From JALEFZ01 sp039820545 (lineage in GTDB: Bacteria > Bacteroidota > Bacteroidia > J057): a DNA stretch of 64,000 bases. This document shows positions 18,406-28,200 of the stretch, in pieces (the first letter of the stretch is position 1; the number at the start of each line of letters is the position of its first letter). Where the stretch lies: positions 1 through 64,000 of the forward strand of contig JBCBPW010000022.1 of assembly GCA_039820545.1 (NCBI GenBank), in the 5' to 3' direction. The notes under the pieces were generated by a model, which saw only the letters and a list, made by a program, of their open reading frames with translations, had not been told where the DNA came from and ran no database searches. The translations under genes and the position numbers were made by a program.

Positions 18406-18752
18406 AGTCTAGGTGGGTTTAAAAATGAAGCAATACGTTTAAGGACGATGAGAACATACGTATACCAAGTCTATTACTGGAAAGTAACTGACAGCAAGAT
18501 GGATATACGAAAAATTCTACCTGTTTTTAATAATATAAGAAATTCTCGGATCTGAACAAATCCCGAGAAGTGTTGTTATGGAAAATCCGTCAGATGCCAA
18601 TGACTGAAAATCAAGCCTTTTTACGTAATCACTAATGAGCGAAAGGATTTTTTGGGGGATTGTAGCGAGATGTTTTTCTCCATTGTCACTTACATATTTT
18701 CACAACCTAAAAATAGGTACCCTCTTTTTTCCATCTTATTCTTCTCTCTTCT
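18406..18752. other. Intergenic region between the HTH gene and mazG-like gene
   Basis: About 350 bp with no gene. A 7-bp hairpin TTCTCGG/CCGAGAA sits at 18543-18569 without a T run. It may be part of the 3' end of the mazG-like transcript. Confidence 0.5.
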
Positions 18753-19088
18753 TCATTCGTATTCTCTGTCCGCGTTGAGTGCCTCTTTTTCTCGATAGGC
18801 ATCGGCAAGATCGACCTCAAATCTATTGGCCAACTCCATGAGATAGCTCAACACATCTGCCATTTCTCCCCTAAGCTCTCCTGGATCTACCACTTTCCCT
18901 TTCTCTTGATATAGATTGATGCGGTTGCGTATCGCTTTGGCTAGCTCGCCTACTTCTTCTGAAAATAAAAGGAAGGTAGCGAGATCAGAAGTTTGATCCC
19001 ACCCTCGGAGCTTACATATAGCTGCTTGATAGGTTTGTAGCGCTTGTAAGGAGGGGTTTGGGGGGATAGAGGGATATTCTAGACGCAT
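18753..19088 (-). CDS. MazG-like nucleotide pyrophosphohydrolase
   Basis: 111 residues, the length of single-domain MazG-type proteins. The metal-binding pattern EExxE...ExxD is present: Glu44, Glu45, Glu48, then Glu75 and Asp78 (SEEVGELAKAIRN and GEMADVLSYLMELANR). These enzymes hydrolyse (d)NTPs to monophosphates and pyrophosphate and remove damaged nucleotides. The gene follows the Nudix gene with a 15-bp gap on the same strand, so the two probably form one transcript with the AI-2E transporter gene. Confidence 0.85.
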   Translation of the reverse strand: MRLEYPSIPPNPSLQALQTYQAAICKLRGWDQTSDLATFLLFSEEVGELAKAIRNRINLYQEKGKVVDPGELRGEMADVLSYLMELANRFEVDLADAYREKEALNADREYE

Positions 19089-19103
19089 ATATTTGGGGTT
19101 TAC

Positions 19104-19670
19104 CTATATTTTCCCCTGCAACTTAAGCACCATCATCTTATATACAGCAGCGACTGTGAGCGAATCTGTGATTTCTTTGGACTCTACCCTTTCAAAAACG
19201 GATTCCAAGGACATTTTTTGTATCCGCAATTCCTCCGTCTCCTCAGGTGCTGCTTCACCCTGTGTCAATCCTGTCGCCAGATACACGATCCCCCATTCAT
19301 CTGAAACTGAATTCGATAAATGCATCTCAAATAAAGGTTCATAATGCTCAGCCACCAGCCCCGTCTCTTCTAGTAGCTCACGCTGCGCCGTCAAGACAGG
19401 ATCTTCGTCAAAGGGGCCTCCACCTTCAGGAATCTCCCAAGAGTACATTTCTAATGGGAAGCGATACTGTCCCACCATCCAGATATATCCATCCTCATAG
19501 GGCACTACCCCTACGGCATTGGCTTTGTAATGCACTGTTCCGTAGATACCTGGATTACCCACAGGATTGAGTACCTGATGCTCTGTGACTTTGATCCAGG
19601 GATTTTCGTAGGGAATATGATGAGACAATAGGGTCCATGGATTGCGTTCTTTCGATTCGTTTCGACTCAT
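19104..19670 (-). CDS. Nudix hydrolase, ADP-ribose pyrophosphatase type
   Basis: 188 residues. A perfect Nudix box (GX5EX7REUXEEXGU) lies at residues 83-105: GGGPFDEDPVLTAQRELLEE then TGL. WEIPEGG before it and VYLATGLTQGEAAPEETEEL after it resemble ADP-ribose and nucleoside-diphosphate-sugar pyrophosphatases. It should cleave ADP-ribose-like molecules to AMP and a sugar phosphate. Its start codon overlaps the stop of the AI-2E transporter gene (ATGA), so translation is coupled. Confidence 0.88.
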   Translation of the reverse strand: MSRNESKERNPWTLLSHHIPYENPWIKVTEHQVLNPVGNPGIYGTVHYKANAVGVVPYEDGYIWMVGQYRFPLEMYSWEIPEGGGPFDEDPVLTAQRELLEETGLVAEHYEPLFEMHLSNSVSDEWGIVYLATGLTQGEAAPEETEELRIQKMSLESVFERVESKEITDSLTVAAVYKMMVLKLQGKI

Positions 19671-20806
19671 ATACTTCGCGTGATAGATTGGACGACCTTA
19701 ATTTGGTTAAAAAATTCCTTCGCAATGACACGAAGAAAGGTATAGGAAGGAATAGCCAAAATCATCCCTACAGGTCCACCCAAAGAAGCTGCCATGAGGA
19801 TCACTATGAAAACCTCAAGTGGGTGTGCTTTGACGGAACTCGAATAAATGAGCGGCTGGAAGATAAAATTGTCAATGAGCTGGACCAATAAAAAGATCGC
19901 CAATGCCTCTCCCATCAAGGGAAGTGTCTCTTGGTAAAAGTTCATCTGAAGACTATTCAGAAGCGTCATAGTCGCTGTCATGCTCCCACCGATGATGGGT
20001 CCTACATAGGGAATGACATTAAAAATGCCAGCAAAATAGCCGATGAATAATGCGTCTTTCACCCCTAGGATACCCAAGCCTAAGGAAACCAATCCTCCGA
20101 CCAGTAAGATCTCCAAAACTACTCCCACAAAGTAACGGGTCAGTAACTTTTTCACATTCTCCAAGACCTTCGATACCCTGTCCATATAAGAATCAGGTGT
20201 CAACGCCATGATCATATCATGTACCAATTTGCGCTCTTTGAGGAAGTAAAAGGTGATGAAAGTGGTGGAAAATAAGCCGATCAAGAAATTGGCACCAAAC
20301 CCCAAGACGCCAGATAAAATATTGGATACATTGATTTCTTCAATCACCCGCTGAAATTGCGCCAATAATTCTTCCTCTAGCGTACTGCCCTCGGGAACTT
20401 CGATGAAGTTGTACTGCGTATTCAGATCCTTGGCCGATGCCAGGGGTTCTTGCAGATTTTCTCGAAGAGATTCTACTCGTATCCCACTGACCTGCGCAGA
20501 AATATCCACTACGAGTGGTACAAAAAAGCTCAATATCGAAAACAGCAAAGTAAATAGGGCCAGGAGCGTAATAAGCGCCTTCAAGGTATCGGGTAGTTCA
20601 TTTCCCCTAATCTTCACCTTACTCAATAGTCGGACAATGGGTCGTCCAATCAGAGACAGGACTACCGCAACCCCTAGATAAATAAAGATGGAAGAAAAAT
20701 ACCAGATAATGACGCCAAAAATCCCCAAGACCAATCCAATGGCTAAAGCCAGCAAAATAATGGCCCCACTTACCGTCAATGTTTGTCTCCAGTTCTCCAT
20801 ATGCAT
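19667..20806 (-). CDS. AI-2E / PerM family transporter
   Basis: 379 residues with about eight membrane helices. A hydrophobic N-terminal hairpin (ILLALAIGLVLGIFGVIIW) is followed by a periplasmic segment (FIEVPEGSTLEEELLAQFQ). The family-typical C-terminal part is GYFAGIFNVIPYVGPIIGG and FIFQPLIYSSSVKAHPLEVF. Members have been linked to autoinducer-2 export, Na+/H+ exchange and other functions, so the substrate is open. First gene of the transporter-Nudix-MazG cluster. An alternative start two codons in (MENWRQ) is possible. Confidence 0.87.
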   Translation of the reverse strand: MHMENWRQTLTVSGAIILLALAIGLVLGIFGVIIWYFSSIFIYLGVAVVLSLIGRPIVRLLSKVKIRGNELPDTLKALITLLALFTLLFSILSFFVPLVVDISAQVSGIRVESLRENLQEPLASAKDLNTQYNFIEVPEGSTLEEELLAQFQRVIEEINVSNILSGVLGFGANFLIGLFSTTFITFYFLKERKLVHDMIMALTPDSYMDRVSKVLENVKKLLTRYFVGVVLEILLVGGLVSLGLGILGVKDALFIGYFAGIFNVIPYVGPIIGGSMTATMTLLNSLQMNFYQETLPLMGEALAIFLLVQLIDNFIFQPLIYSSSVKAHPLEVFIVILMAASLGGPVGMILAIPSYTFLRVIAKEFFNQIKVVQSITRSI

Positions 20807-21033
20807 TTTCTTATCGCATCCCCTATATGCTGGGAGGATCTAGTCCTTCCTAAAGCATGTCTGAAACTTCAAATATGGTCCTATCCCTCAGGATCATTTG
20901 CTTTACTATGCTTCCAACATCTCATATTCACTTTTCCTCATAAATGTACTGATTTTGTTCAGAGTGAGGAGAAAGAGAGTGAAAATTAATGCTTAAGTTA
21001 GATGCGTTGAGCTGAAAGGGTTGCACCAGCGGT

Positions 21034-21651
21034 ATGAGTCAAGCAGAAGATTTGTTTTATCGTATTGAAGAAAATGGAGAGGGACTGTTCAAGGACCGTG
21101 GGAGCAAGTTTTATGCTTTTGCCTATCCTGTACAGAATGTGGAGGAGATAGAAGACCGCATACGACAACTCAAAAAGACCTGTCATGATGCGCGACACCA
21201 CTGCTATGCCTACCGTCTAGGAAATAGAGGAGAAACTGTGTATGTCAATGACGATGGTGAGCCTTCACATAGTGCGGGGACACCCATACTCGCAGCTATT
21301 CGTTCGGCTGAGCTAACAGATATCTTGATCGTGGTCGTGAGATATTTTGGTGGAACAAAATTAGGGGTCAGAGGCTTGATTGAGGCTTACCGCACGAGTG
21401 CAGTGGAGGCACTAGAAGGCTTGCCCAAAACACCTATCATTCCCAAGGTCCTTTTCTCACTTACCTTTCCTTACAATCGTACCAGTGAGATCAACAGGCT
21501 TTTGCATCCTCACCCAGTCATTGTGGTCGAGGCCCATTATACCGATATCTGTCGCATTACCTACTCCATCGAAAAAAAGATGTACCCCCCCTTGTCACAA
21601 GCCTTTACATCTGCTGGTATCTCATGGAAAGTTTTACAGATGGATGAATAA
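21034..21651 (+). CDS. yigZ: IMPACT / YigZ family protein
   Basis: 205 residues, the standard length. The UPF0029/IMPACT domain motifs are DDGEPSHSAGTPIL at 73-86 and RYFGGTKLGVRGLIEAY at 103-119. HHCYAYRLG precedes them. The C-terminal DUF1949-like half (about 135-205) is present. The eukaryotic homologue IMPACT regulates translation through GCN1/GCN2; in bacteria the function is unclear but linked to RNA or translation. It is divergent from the AI-2E gene, with about 230 bp between. Confidence 0.9.
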   Translation: MSQAEDLFYRIEENGEGLFKDRGSKFYAFAYPVQNVEEIEDRIRQLKKTCHDARHHCYAYRLGNRGETVYVNDDGEPSHSAGTPILAAIRSAELTDILIVVVRYFGGTKLGVRGLIEAYRTSAVEALEGLPKTPIIPKVLFSLTFPYNRTSEINRLLHPHPVIVVEAHYTDICRITYSIEKKMYPPLSQAFTSAGISWKVLQMDE

Positions 21652-21941
21652 ATAGGTGGTTTCCCCATGCAGCGAATCGGCTTCAAAATAAGTTTAGAAT
21701 AAAGGGATCTTATTCATACAGTTTTTTATATTTATCAAGAGTGTAACTGTTTATAGGACAAAATCAGATTCCAGATGGTACCTGTGAAGCAGAAAGGGAA
21801 AACGCATATACACTCTTAGCTTAGGGGGCAAAATTTATCCCTCTTACTTTATCTTTAAATTATCAACCATTCTAAATAAGAGATGGTTACCAAAGTAGCA
21901 GGGCCTTCATGTGGTGGTACTGCTGCGATCAAATCGTATTT

Positions 21942-23756
21942 ATGAAGCGAGCATACAGATACATTTTCCTTATATTTTTGTACACATGGACGACTGTCCT
22001 TTTCGCGCAAAGTGGAAAAATCCTATCCATTTCCCATCAATTTGAGCAGGCACCGAGTATCTCGGAGATTCAACAAGTGGTAGAGGCGAATATATTGCCA
22101 GGATTGCCTCCTGGAACGGACGTGATGTACCAAGAACAGAGGCGAAGTTTGGGTGCCACACATTATAAGTTTGACCTGAGGTATGCCCAGGCCCCTATCT
22201 TCTATGCAGAGATAAAAGCACATGTCAGCCATACACATAAGTTGCGGACCATCAGCAAGAGTTTCCCCTCCTTCACAGCTCCCGAGGACAAGTTCTCTTT
22301 CCCTGTAGACTCTACATGGCTGCACAACTGGATTGTCCAACGGCAAAAAGCACTGACAGATGTAGAGATTCAATGTCCACTTTGGTATGTATCAGAGGGA
22401 ACCTTACAACCTGTAGCATGTATTCGAGCCTACAGTGAGTCTCTAGGCCTTGCCAATGAGTTTCTCTTGGACGCCAAGGGTCATGTCATTGAGCAGTCGG
22501 ACTTAGGCGCCTACCACAACTGGGGACATCGTCATAATGGAGATAGTACCTGCCGAGGCCGTGTATTCATTCCCGATCCTGTCACCCGTGCCCAAGCTCC
22601 CTATGGTCAGGCATTCTCGGACGACAATGACGCGCATACACCTTTGCTAGAGAGTTTGATGGATACAGTAGAACTCAAAGGACTCACGCTCGTCAATGGT
22701 CGATGGGAGTTGAGAGGTCCGCACGTAGCGATAGAGGACATTGCCCCTTTTAATGATATACCTGCCAATAGCAGCACGGGATTATTTTTCTTTCGCAGAG
22801 ATCAATCGGAGTTTGAGGATGTCATGGCCTATTATCATATCGATACCTTCCAGCGCTATGTCCAGTATTTGGGGTTTGACAGCCTGCAAAATCAGCCGCT
22901 CAGGGTAGATCCTCACGGTAAGGCAGATAGTGACCAGTCCGTATTTGTCACCAATAACGGCAACTCGTATATCCTATTTGGAGATGGAGGGGTGGACGAT
23001 GCAGAGGACGCTGACGTGATCATCCATGAGTATGGACACGCGCTCTCCTATGATGCCGCTCCCAACACGAGGCGAGGGTCTGAGCGTGTCGGATTAGATG
23101 AAGGATTTGGCGATTACTTCGCAGCAGCTTATTCCTACGACTTGTCTCCCTGGCAGTGGTTTGAAATTTTCAATTGGGATGGGCATAATGTATTCTGGCC
23201 TGGGCGTGAAGCCATCGTGAGTGAAATGTATCAAGGGCCTGGCAACTACGGGATCTATCAAATTGGGGCTTTTTGGGCGTCTATCATGATGGAGATCCGA
23301 CTGGAGATTGGGGCTGAGATAACCGATCAGTTGGCGCTGGAAGAGTTGTATAGCAACTTTCCCGATATGACCTTGGCAGATGGAGCCTTCCTGCTGATTG
23401 AAGCTGATTCTGTCCTTTTTGGAGGCATACATACCGCTGTTATACAGGATAAATTTTGTGGGCGTGGCGTGATCCTTAATTCGAGCTGCTTAGGGGTATC
23501 TGTTGACGCAGCTCTTCCCTCTGAATTTGCCATTTACCCTAATCCAGCAAAAGAGGCTGTACAACTCGTACTGGTACCAGATACCTATCAGGTGCATCTC
23601 TGGGATCTTTCGGGGAGACGTGTCAAGACGTGGTCCATTCAAGCTTCTCATAGTACCTACACTTTGCCCTTACCTGAGGTAGGAGGTTTATTCGTTCTCG
23701 AAATTCAAAGTCCAAATCAAAAAAAGTATCGATTCAAGATAAATATCATCCATTAA
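21942..23756 (+). CDS. Secreted gluzincin metalloprotease, T9SS cargo
   Basis: The start is placed at 21942 (the open frame begins at 21909) because MKRAYRYIFLIFLYTW... ending VLFAQ is then a signal peptide. The 604-residue protein has the zinc motif HEYGH at 362-366 and a downstream Glu387 in GLDEGFGDYF, i.e. HExxH + ExxxD. That pattern places it with M4/M36 (thermolysin/fungalysin-like) gluzincins. All zinc-binding and catalytic residues are present, so it should be active. Residues 1-250 look like a propeptide region. The C-terminal 80 residues (IYPNPAKEAVQLVLVP ... YRFKINIIH) are a type A T9SS sorting domain. Contrast the inactive-looking M43-like protein at 6916. Confidence 0.87.
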   Translation: MKRAYRYIFLIFLYTWTTVLFAQSGKILSISHQFEQAPSISEIQQVVEANILPGLPPGTDVMYQEQRRSLGATHYKFDLRYAQAPIFYAEIKAHVSHTHKLRTISKSFPSFTAPEDKFSFPVDSTWLHNWIVQRQKALTDVEIQCPLWYVSEGTLQPVACIRAYSESLGLANEFLLDAKGHVIEQSDLGAYHNWGHRHNGDSTCRGRVFIPDPVTRAQAPYGQAFSDDNDAHTPLLESLMDTVELKGLTLVNGRWELRGPHVAIEDIAPFNDIPANSSTGLFFFRRDQSEFEDVMAYYHIDTFQRYVQYLGFDSLQNQPLRVDPHGKADSDQSVFVTNNGNSYILFGDGGVDDAEDADVIIHEYGHALSYDAAPNTRRGSERVGLDEGFGDYFAAAYSYDLSPWQWFEIFNWDGHNVFWPGREAIVSEMYQGPGNYGIYQIGAFWASIMMEIRLEIGAEITDQLALEELYSNFPDMTLADGAFLLIEADSVLFGGIHTAVIQDKFCGRGVILNSSCLGVSVDAALPSEFAIYPNPAKEAVQLVLVPDTYQVHLWDLSGRRVKTWSIQASHSTYTLPLPEVGGLFVLEIQSPNQKKYRFKINIIH

Positions 23757-24005
23757 ATTAAAATGTGACTGATTAGTATTTATCTCGAATTTTATACAGA
23801 TAGAATGTAAGTTTTGAATGAGAATGTTCTTTTTTTGAATCTTCTCCTAGATTTAACGGTAAGATCCAAGGAATAAATGGAAATTTTAGACAAAAAATCC
23901 ACAAAACTACATTGTAGGATGAAGGTACTTATGGTCGATAAACAGGCGTAAAAAATCCCTATCATTGCAAAAGAAATTGGGAGTCTATCTTTTGTACTCC
24001 AACAA

Positions 24006-24539
24006 ATGGAAAGAAGAGTTCCTGGGGATTCCTTTCAAGGAATACACGCACTAAGACGTTCATACATTATGCCAACGCTCATGCCCGCTCAGCAAACACA
24101 AGACCATGCCTTTGTGACGGGAAGCATCCGACCTGTAGTCCTTTGTATCTTCCAGCACAAAGGAAAAATTCTGGTTAAACAAATTACCAGAGACGCATCT
24201 GCTTCCCCTGTTTATATGCCTCCAGGTGGAGGGTTGATTTTTGGGGAATACAGTTGGGAAAGCATACGAATAGAAATCAAGAAAGAACTCGGAGAAGAAA
24301 TCAAAAATCTGTCATTTCTTGGCACATCTGAGCAAGTGACAACCGAAGGTCAGCTTCCTAAGCATGAGATTGTTTTTTTATTCAAAGGCGAATTGGCAAA
24401 TGAAGCTGCATATCAACAGGAGATGTTTTGGGGTGAAGATGAGACGGGACAACCTGTACAAGCCACTTGGAAGCCTATCTCCTTCTTCAAAAAGAATAAA
24501 GGAAAACTTTATCCAGATTTAATTCTTGAGTTGGTTTGA
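24006..24539 (+). CDS. Nudix-like protein with a degenerate box
   Basis: 177 residues if started at 24006; a start at 24069 (MPTLMPAQQ) is equally possible and matches the fold better. The segment GGGLIFGEYSWESIR-IEIKKELGE at about 75-97 aligns with the Nudix box, but the Arg is Ile89, the first of the paired Glu is Lys93 and the last hydrophobic position is Glu97. Glu90 and Glu94, two metal ligands, remain. The flanking strands (RPVVLCIFQHKGKILVKQ, EIVFLFKGEL) fit a Nudix fold. Activity is doubtful or altered. The gene stands alone. Confidence 0.7.
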   Translation: MERRVPGDSFQGIHALRRSYIMPTLMPAQQTQDHAFVTGSIRPVVLCIFQHKGKILVKQITRDASASPVYMPPGGGLIFGEYSWESIRIEIKKELGEEIKNLSFLGTSEQVTTEGQLPKHEIVFLFKGELANEAAYQQEMFWGEDETGQPVQATWKPISFFKKNKGKLYPDLILELV

Positions 24540-24604
24540 AACCACAATCGAATTTATCACCTGCTGAGCTTTCAAGATTTGACGGTACAAAGAAAGCGGC
24601 ATCA

Positions 24605-24620
24605 AGCATGTGGAGTTTAG
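24605..24620 (+). repeat. Copy of a dispersed 16-nt repeat
   Basis: AGCATGTGGAGTTTAG is identical to 37984-37999, where it lies inside a cluster of REP-like hairpins; similarity extends a few bases to the left. It is probably a remnant of the same dispersed element. Confidence 0.5.
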
Positions 24621-24660
24621 GTCTATTCTCAAAGCATCTTTCACCTCACACCATTTATCC

Positions 24661-24978
24661 CTAAAACTTCGGACGCTCTAGTAAAGCATCCACAATATAG
24701 GACCTCTTGATATCTGCTTTAGACGTAAAGGGCCTAGCTTTCCGTCTTTTCCGAGGAGCAGGTTGTTCTTCTTTGTCTTTATCTTTTTTATCACTCGAAC
24801 CAGTTCGACTACCTGGAAGAAACGCTTCGTTTAACGGGCGTGTGGGCGCGCGCTGCGGCATCCGTTGCACCCCTCCTCCTGCACTATCTCCCAATCCTAC
24901 CCGTACCCTTAAGTACCTGACATACAAAAGTAAGGCTATGACAAGAAGGGATAAGAAAATGATGAGAAGTACTTGCAT
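24661..24978 (-). CDS. Small single-pass membrane protein, unknown
   Basis: 105 residues. One N-terminal membrane helix (about 3-22, LLIIFLSLLVIALLLYV) is followed by a Gly/Arg/Pro-rich, then Lys-rich segment (DKKDKDKEEQPAPRKRRK) and a short C-terminal helix. I recognise no domain. The basic tail would face the cytoplasm if the helix is oriented by the positive-inside rule. It is divergent from smc, 237 bp away. It could be a chance frame, but the sharp membrane segment argues for a real gene. Confidence 0.6.
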   Translation of the reverse strand: MQVLLIIFLSLLVIALLLYVRYLRVRVGLGDSAGGGVQRMPQRAPTRPLNEAFLPGSRTGSSDKKDKDKEEQPAPRKRRKARPFTSKADIKRSYIVDALLERPKF

Positions 24979-25215
24979 TGTGACAAACTTTGTGGAAAAA
25001 TTGAGGATAATCTTCCGCCTATTTGACGGAAATTAGCTCTCCGTTCGTTGGTATGCAAGTGCCAACAGGAGAAATAGGTCATGAACCATGGACAAAATTT
25101 GTGGATTTGCGTTCGATTTTGTCTTACTCTGCTGGCTTATGCTAAATTGCCGACGAATATTAGAAGCGTTCTAGTCCCCTTCTGTTGGGGAGCGTCTAGG
25201 ACAAGGGACTGAATT

Positions 25216-28200
25216 ATGCAGCTGAAGAAATTAGAATTATTTGGCTTTAAAAGCTTTGCCAATCGCCAAACCTTAGTTTTTGATCACGGCATCACAGGGA
25301 TCGTAGGTCCCAATGGCTGTGGCAAATCGAATATCGTAGATGCTATTCGCTGGGTACTGGGTGAGCAAAAGACCAAAAATTTGCGTTCGGAGAAGATGGA
25401 GAATGTCATTTTTAATGGCACAAAATCCAAACGCAAGTCCAACTTTGCGGAAGTATCCCTGACATTTGAAAATACCAAGAATCTCCTTCCTACCGAGTAC
25501 TCGACCGTCAAGATCACACGAAAGCTTTATCGGTCGGGTGAAAGTGACTATCAAATCAATGGTGTCAGCTGTCGACTAAAGGATATCCAAAATCTCTTCC
25601 TTGACACAGGGATTAGCTCTGATTCCTATGCCATCATTGAGTTGGGGATGGTCGACGCGATCTTGACGAATAAAGACAATGAGCGACGAAAGTTTTTTGA
25701 AGAAGCGGCTGGCATCTCCAAATACAAGATTCGTAAACGAGAAACCCTACGGAAGCTACGCGATACTGACTCAGATCTAGAACGGGTGGAAGACATCCTC
25801 TACGAAATCGACAAGAGTCGAAAATCACTAGAGAAGCAAGCTCGACGGACACAGCGATACTTTGAGATCAAGGAGCAATACAAATATATCAGCTCCCAGT
25901 ATGCCTTTCTGGGTATGCGCTCTATCCGCGAGCGACAGAATCAGCTCCGCATCCTGGAGGACCAGCTGACCGATGAAATCACCGAAGTACAGTCAGGACT
26001 TGCGCTCTATGAAGCACGCATACAAGAGCTCAAAAAGGAACTCGTGGACCGAGAGCGAATGCTGGCTACAGCTCAGGAAGACCTGAATACGCATATGAGC
26101 AAATTGCTCAACCTGGAAACAGAGAAGTCTATCAAAACCGAGCGTCTCAAGTATCTGCAACAGCGGGAGCATGCGATCCGAAATCAGATGGAAACGGAAA
26201 AGCGCCGTCATACAGAAAATCAAAGCAAGCGCAACCAACTAGAAGAGACTCAGATGCGCCTAGAAAAGGAGCAATCGGAGCAGCAACGCATCGAATCAAC
26301 TACACAGGAGAAGGTCAATATCCTACGACGTACCTACCAAGAGCAGCAGCAACAAGTCGACAGCCTCAATGCCCAGTATCGAGAGACAGAGCAAGAGGTA
26401 CAACAGATCTCTCGTGAGATCGACATGAAAAAAGTCAAGATCCAAAGCCTGGAATCAGAGCTACGTAGGGCAGAAGAAGATAAATATCGTAGATCGACTG
26501 ATCTAGATGCCTTCACAGACAAGGCAGAGGAGCTCAGGGCATCTGTCGAGTCTATGGAAAAACAGGTAAACGAGCTGGAAGCACAACGAGATACGCATCA
26601 AGCCCAACTCCGCCAATCAGAACAGGATGTGACCACACTCAAAGATAAGGTCTACAAATCCAATCGTTTGATCGATGCCAAGCAAAACGAGTACAGCTTG
26701 ACCAAAAGTCTTGTAGAGAACCTGGAAGGATTTCCCGCTAGTGTAAAATTCCTGAAGAAAAATGCCAAATGGATCAAAGATGCGCCTCTACTATCTGACG
26801 TGTTCGCTGTACCTGAGACGCATAAGGTAGCCATTGAAAACTACCTAGAAGGCTTCCTAAGCTATTATGTAGTTCCTTCGCGGCAAGATGCTTTACTCTC
26901 TGTGCGGATGCTGGCAGATGCCTCCAAAGGGCGAGCGAATTTCTTCATCCTAGATGAACTGACCAATTATAAACCCCATAATCCCTTAATCTTCACGCAG
27001 GCACAACCTGTAATGGAGGTAATAGACTGTGCGCCCGAGTATAAAAAGCTGGCTGCTTTCCTTTTGGATAAGGTCTACATCGTGCGAAGCGAAGAGGAAA
27101 TCCCAGATGATGTACCTGAAGAAGTTATTTTCCTGACACAATCAGGCAATATCACTCGTCGTAGATTCATGATGAGTGGCGGATCTTTGGGTTTATTTGA
27201 AGGAAAAAGATTAGGACGTGCCAAAAATCTGGAAAAGCTAGATAAGGAAATTGCCAAGCTGCAAAAACAACTTACCCAAGAGAAGGCAGAACTTGAAAAG
27301 GCACAAAAGCAACTCGAATCTCTTAAGCGGACAGACTATATCAGTGGCCTTGATCAAGCAAGGAGTAGCCTTTCGGAAAAGCAGCGCGATCTTTCTGTCT
27401 TGCAAACTAAGGAACAAGAATACAAGGAGTTCTTGGCGCGTGTAGGTCAGAGGACGGATTCTCTATCAGATGAACTAGAAAAGTTGCAAGGTGAGATACA
27501 GGAAGCGACGCCCCAGCATCGCATCAAGGAAGAACAAGTTCTCCAATTTCAAGGTCAGCTAGCGCAACTGCGTGAAACTGCACAGGAAAACGGAGACCTC
27601 CTCAATGAAGCCACACAGGTTTACAACCAGGAGCACATCAAGCGTATCCACCTCGACAATGAATACCAAAACGTTGCCCGCGAACTCGATCAGTTGCTCC
27701 TCACGATGGACCAATATGTTGAGCGCGAGAATCAATTATTGGAAGATCTATCCAAAGTCGAAAAAGATACAGAGGAACTGATTAGTAGCAATCTACAGGA
27801 TGATGAACACATCGTCTTTCTGTACAATCAAAAGAAGGAAAAAGAGGAGCGAGTAGGCAGAATGGAAGCCCAAGTAGGGGCATCTAAAAATAGCATCAGT
27901 CAAGCAGAAGATAACTCCTCTGGTGCACGTAAGAAACGAGAAGATCTCGTGACGCGTCAGCAGAGCTTGAAAGAGCAGGAAACAGAAATCAAGCTTGAGA
28001 TTCATGGACTGAGAGAACGAATGTCAGTGGAGTTTCAGGTAGATGTGACCGAGTTAAGTCAAGTGGTCTTATTTGACAAACCTGTTGAGGAATATGATTA
28101 CCATTCCATTGAGGAGCAGGTCATGAAACTCCGCACCCGTGTCCAGAATTATGGAGAGATCAACCCCTTAGCGGTGGAGGCCTTCCAGGAAATTCAGGAG

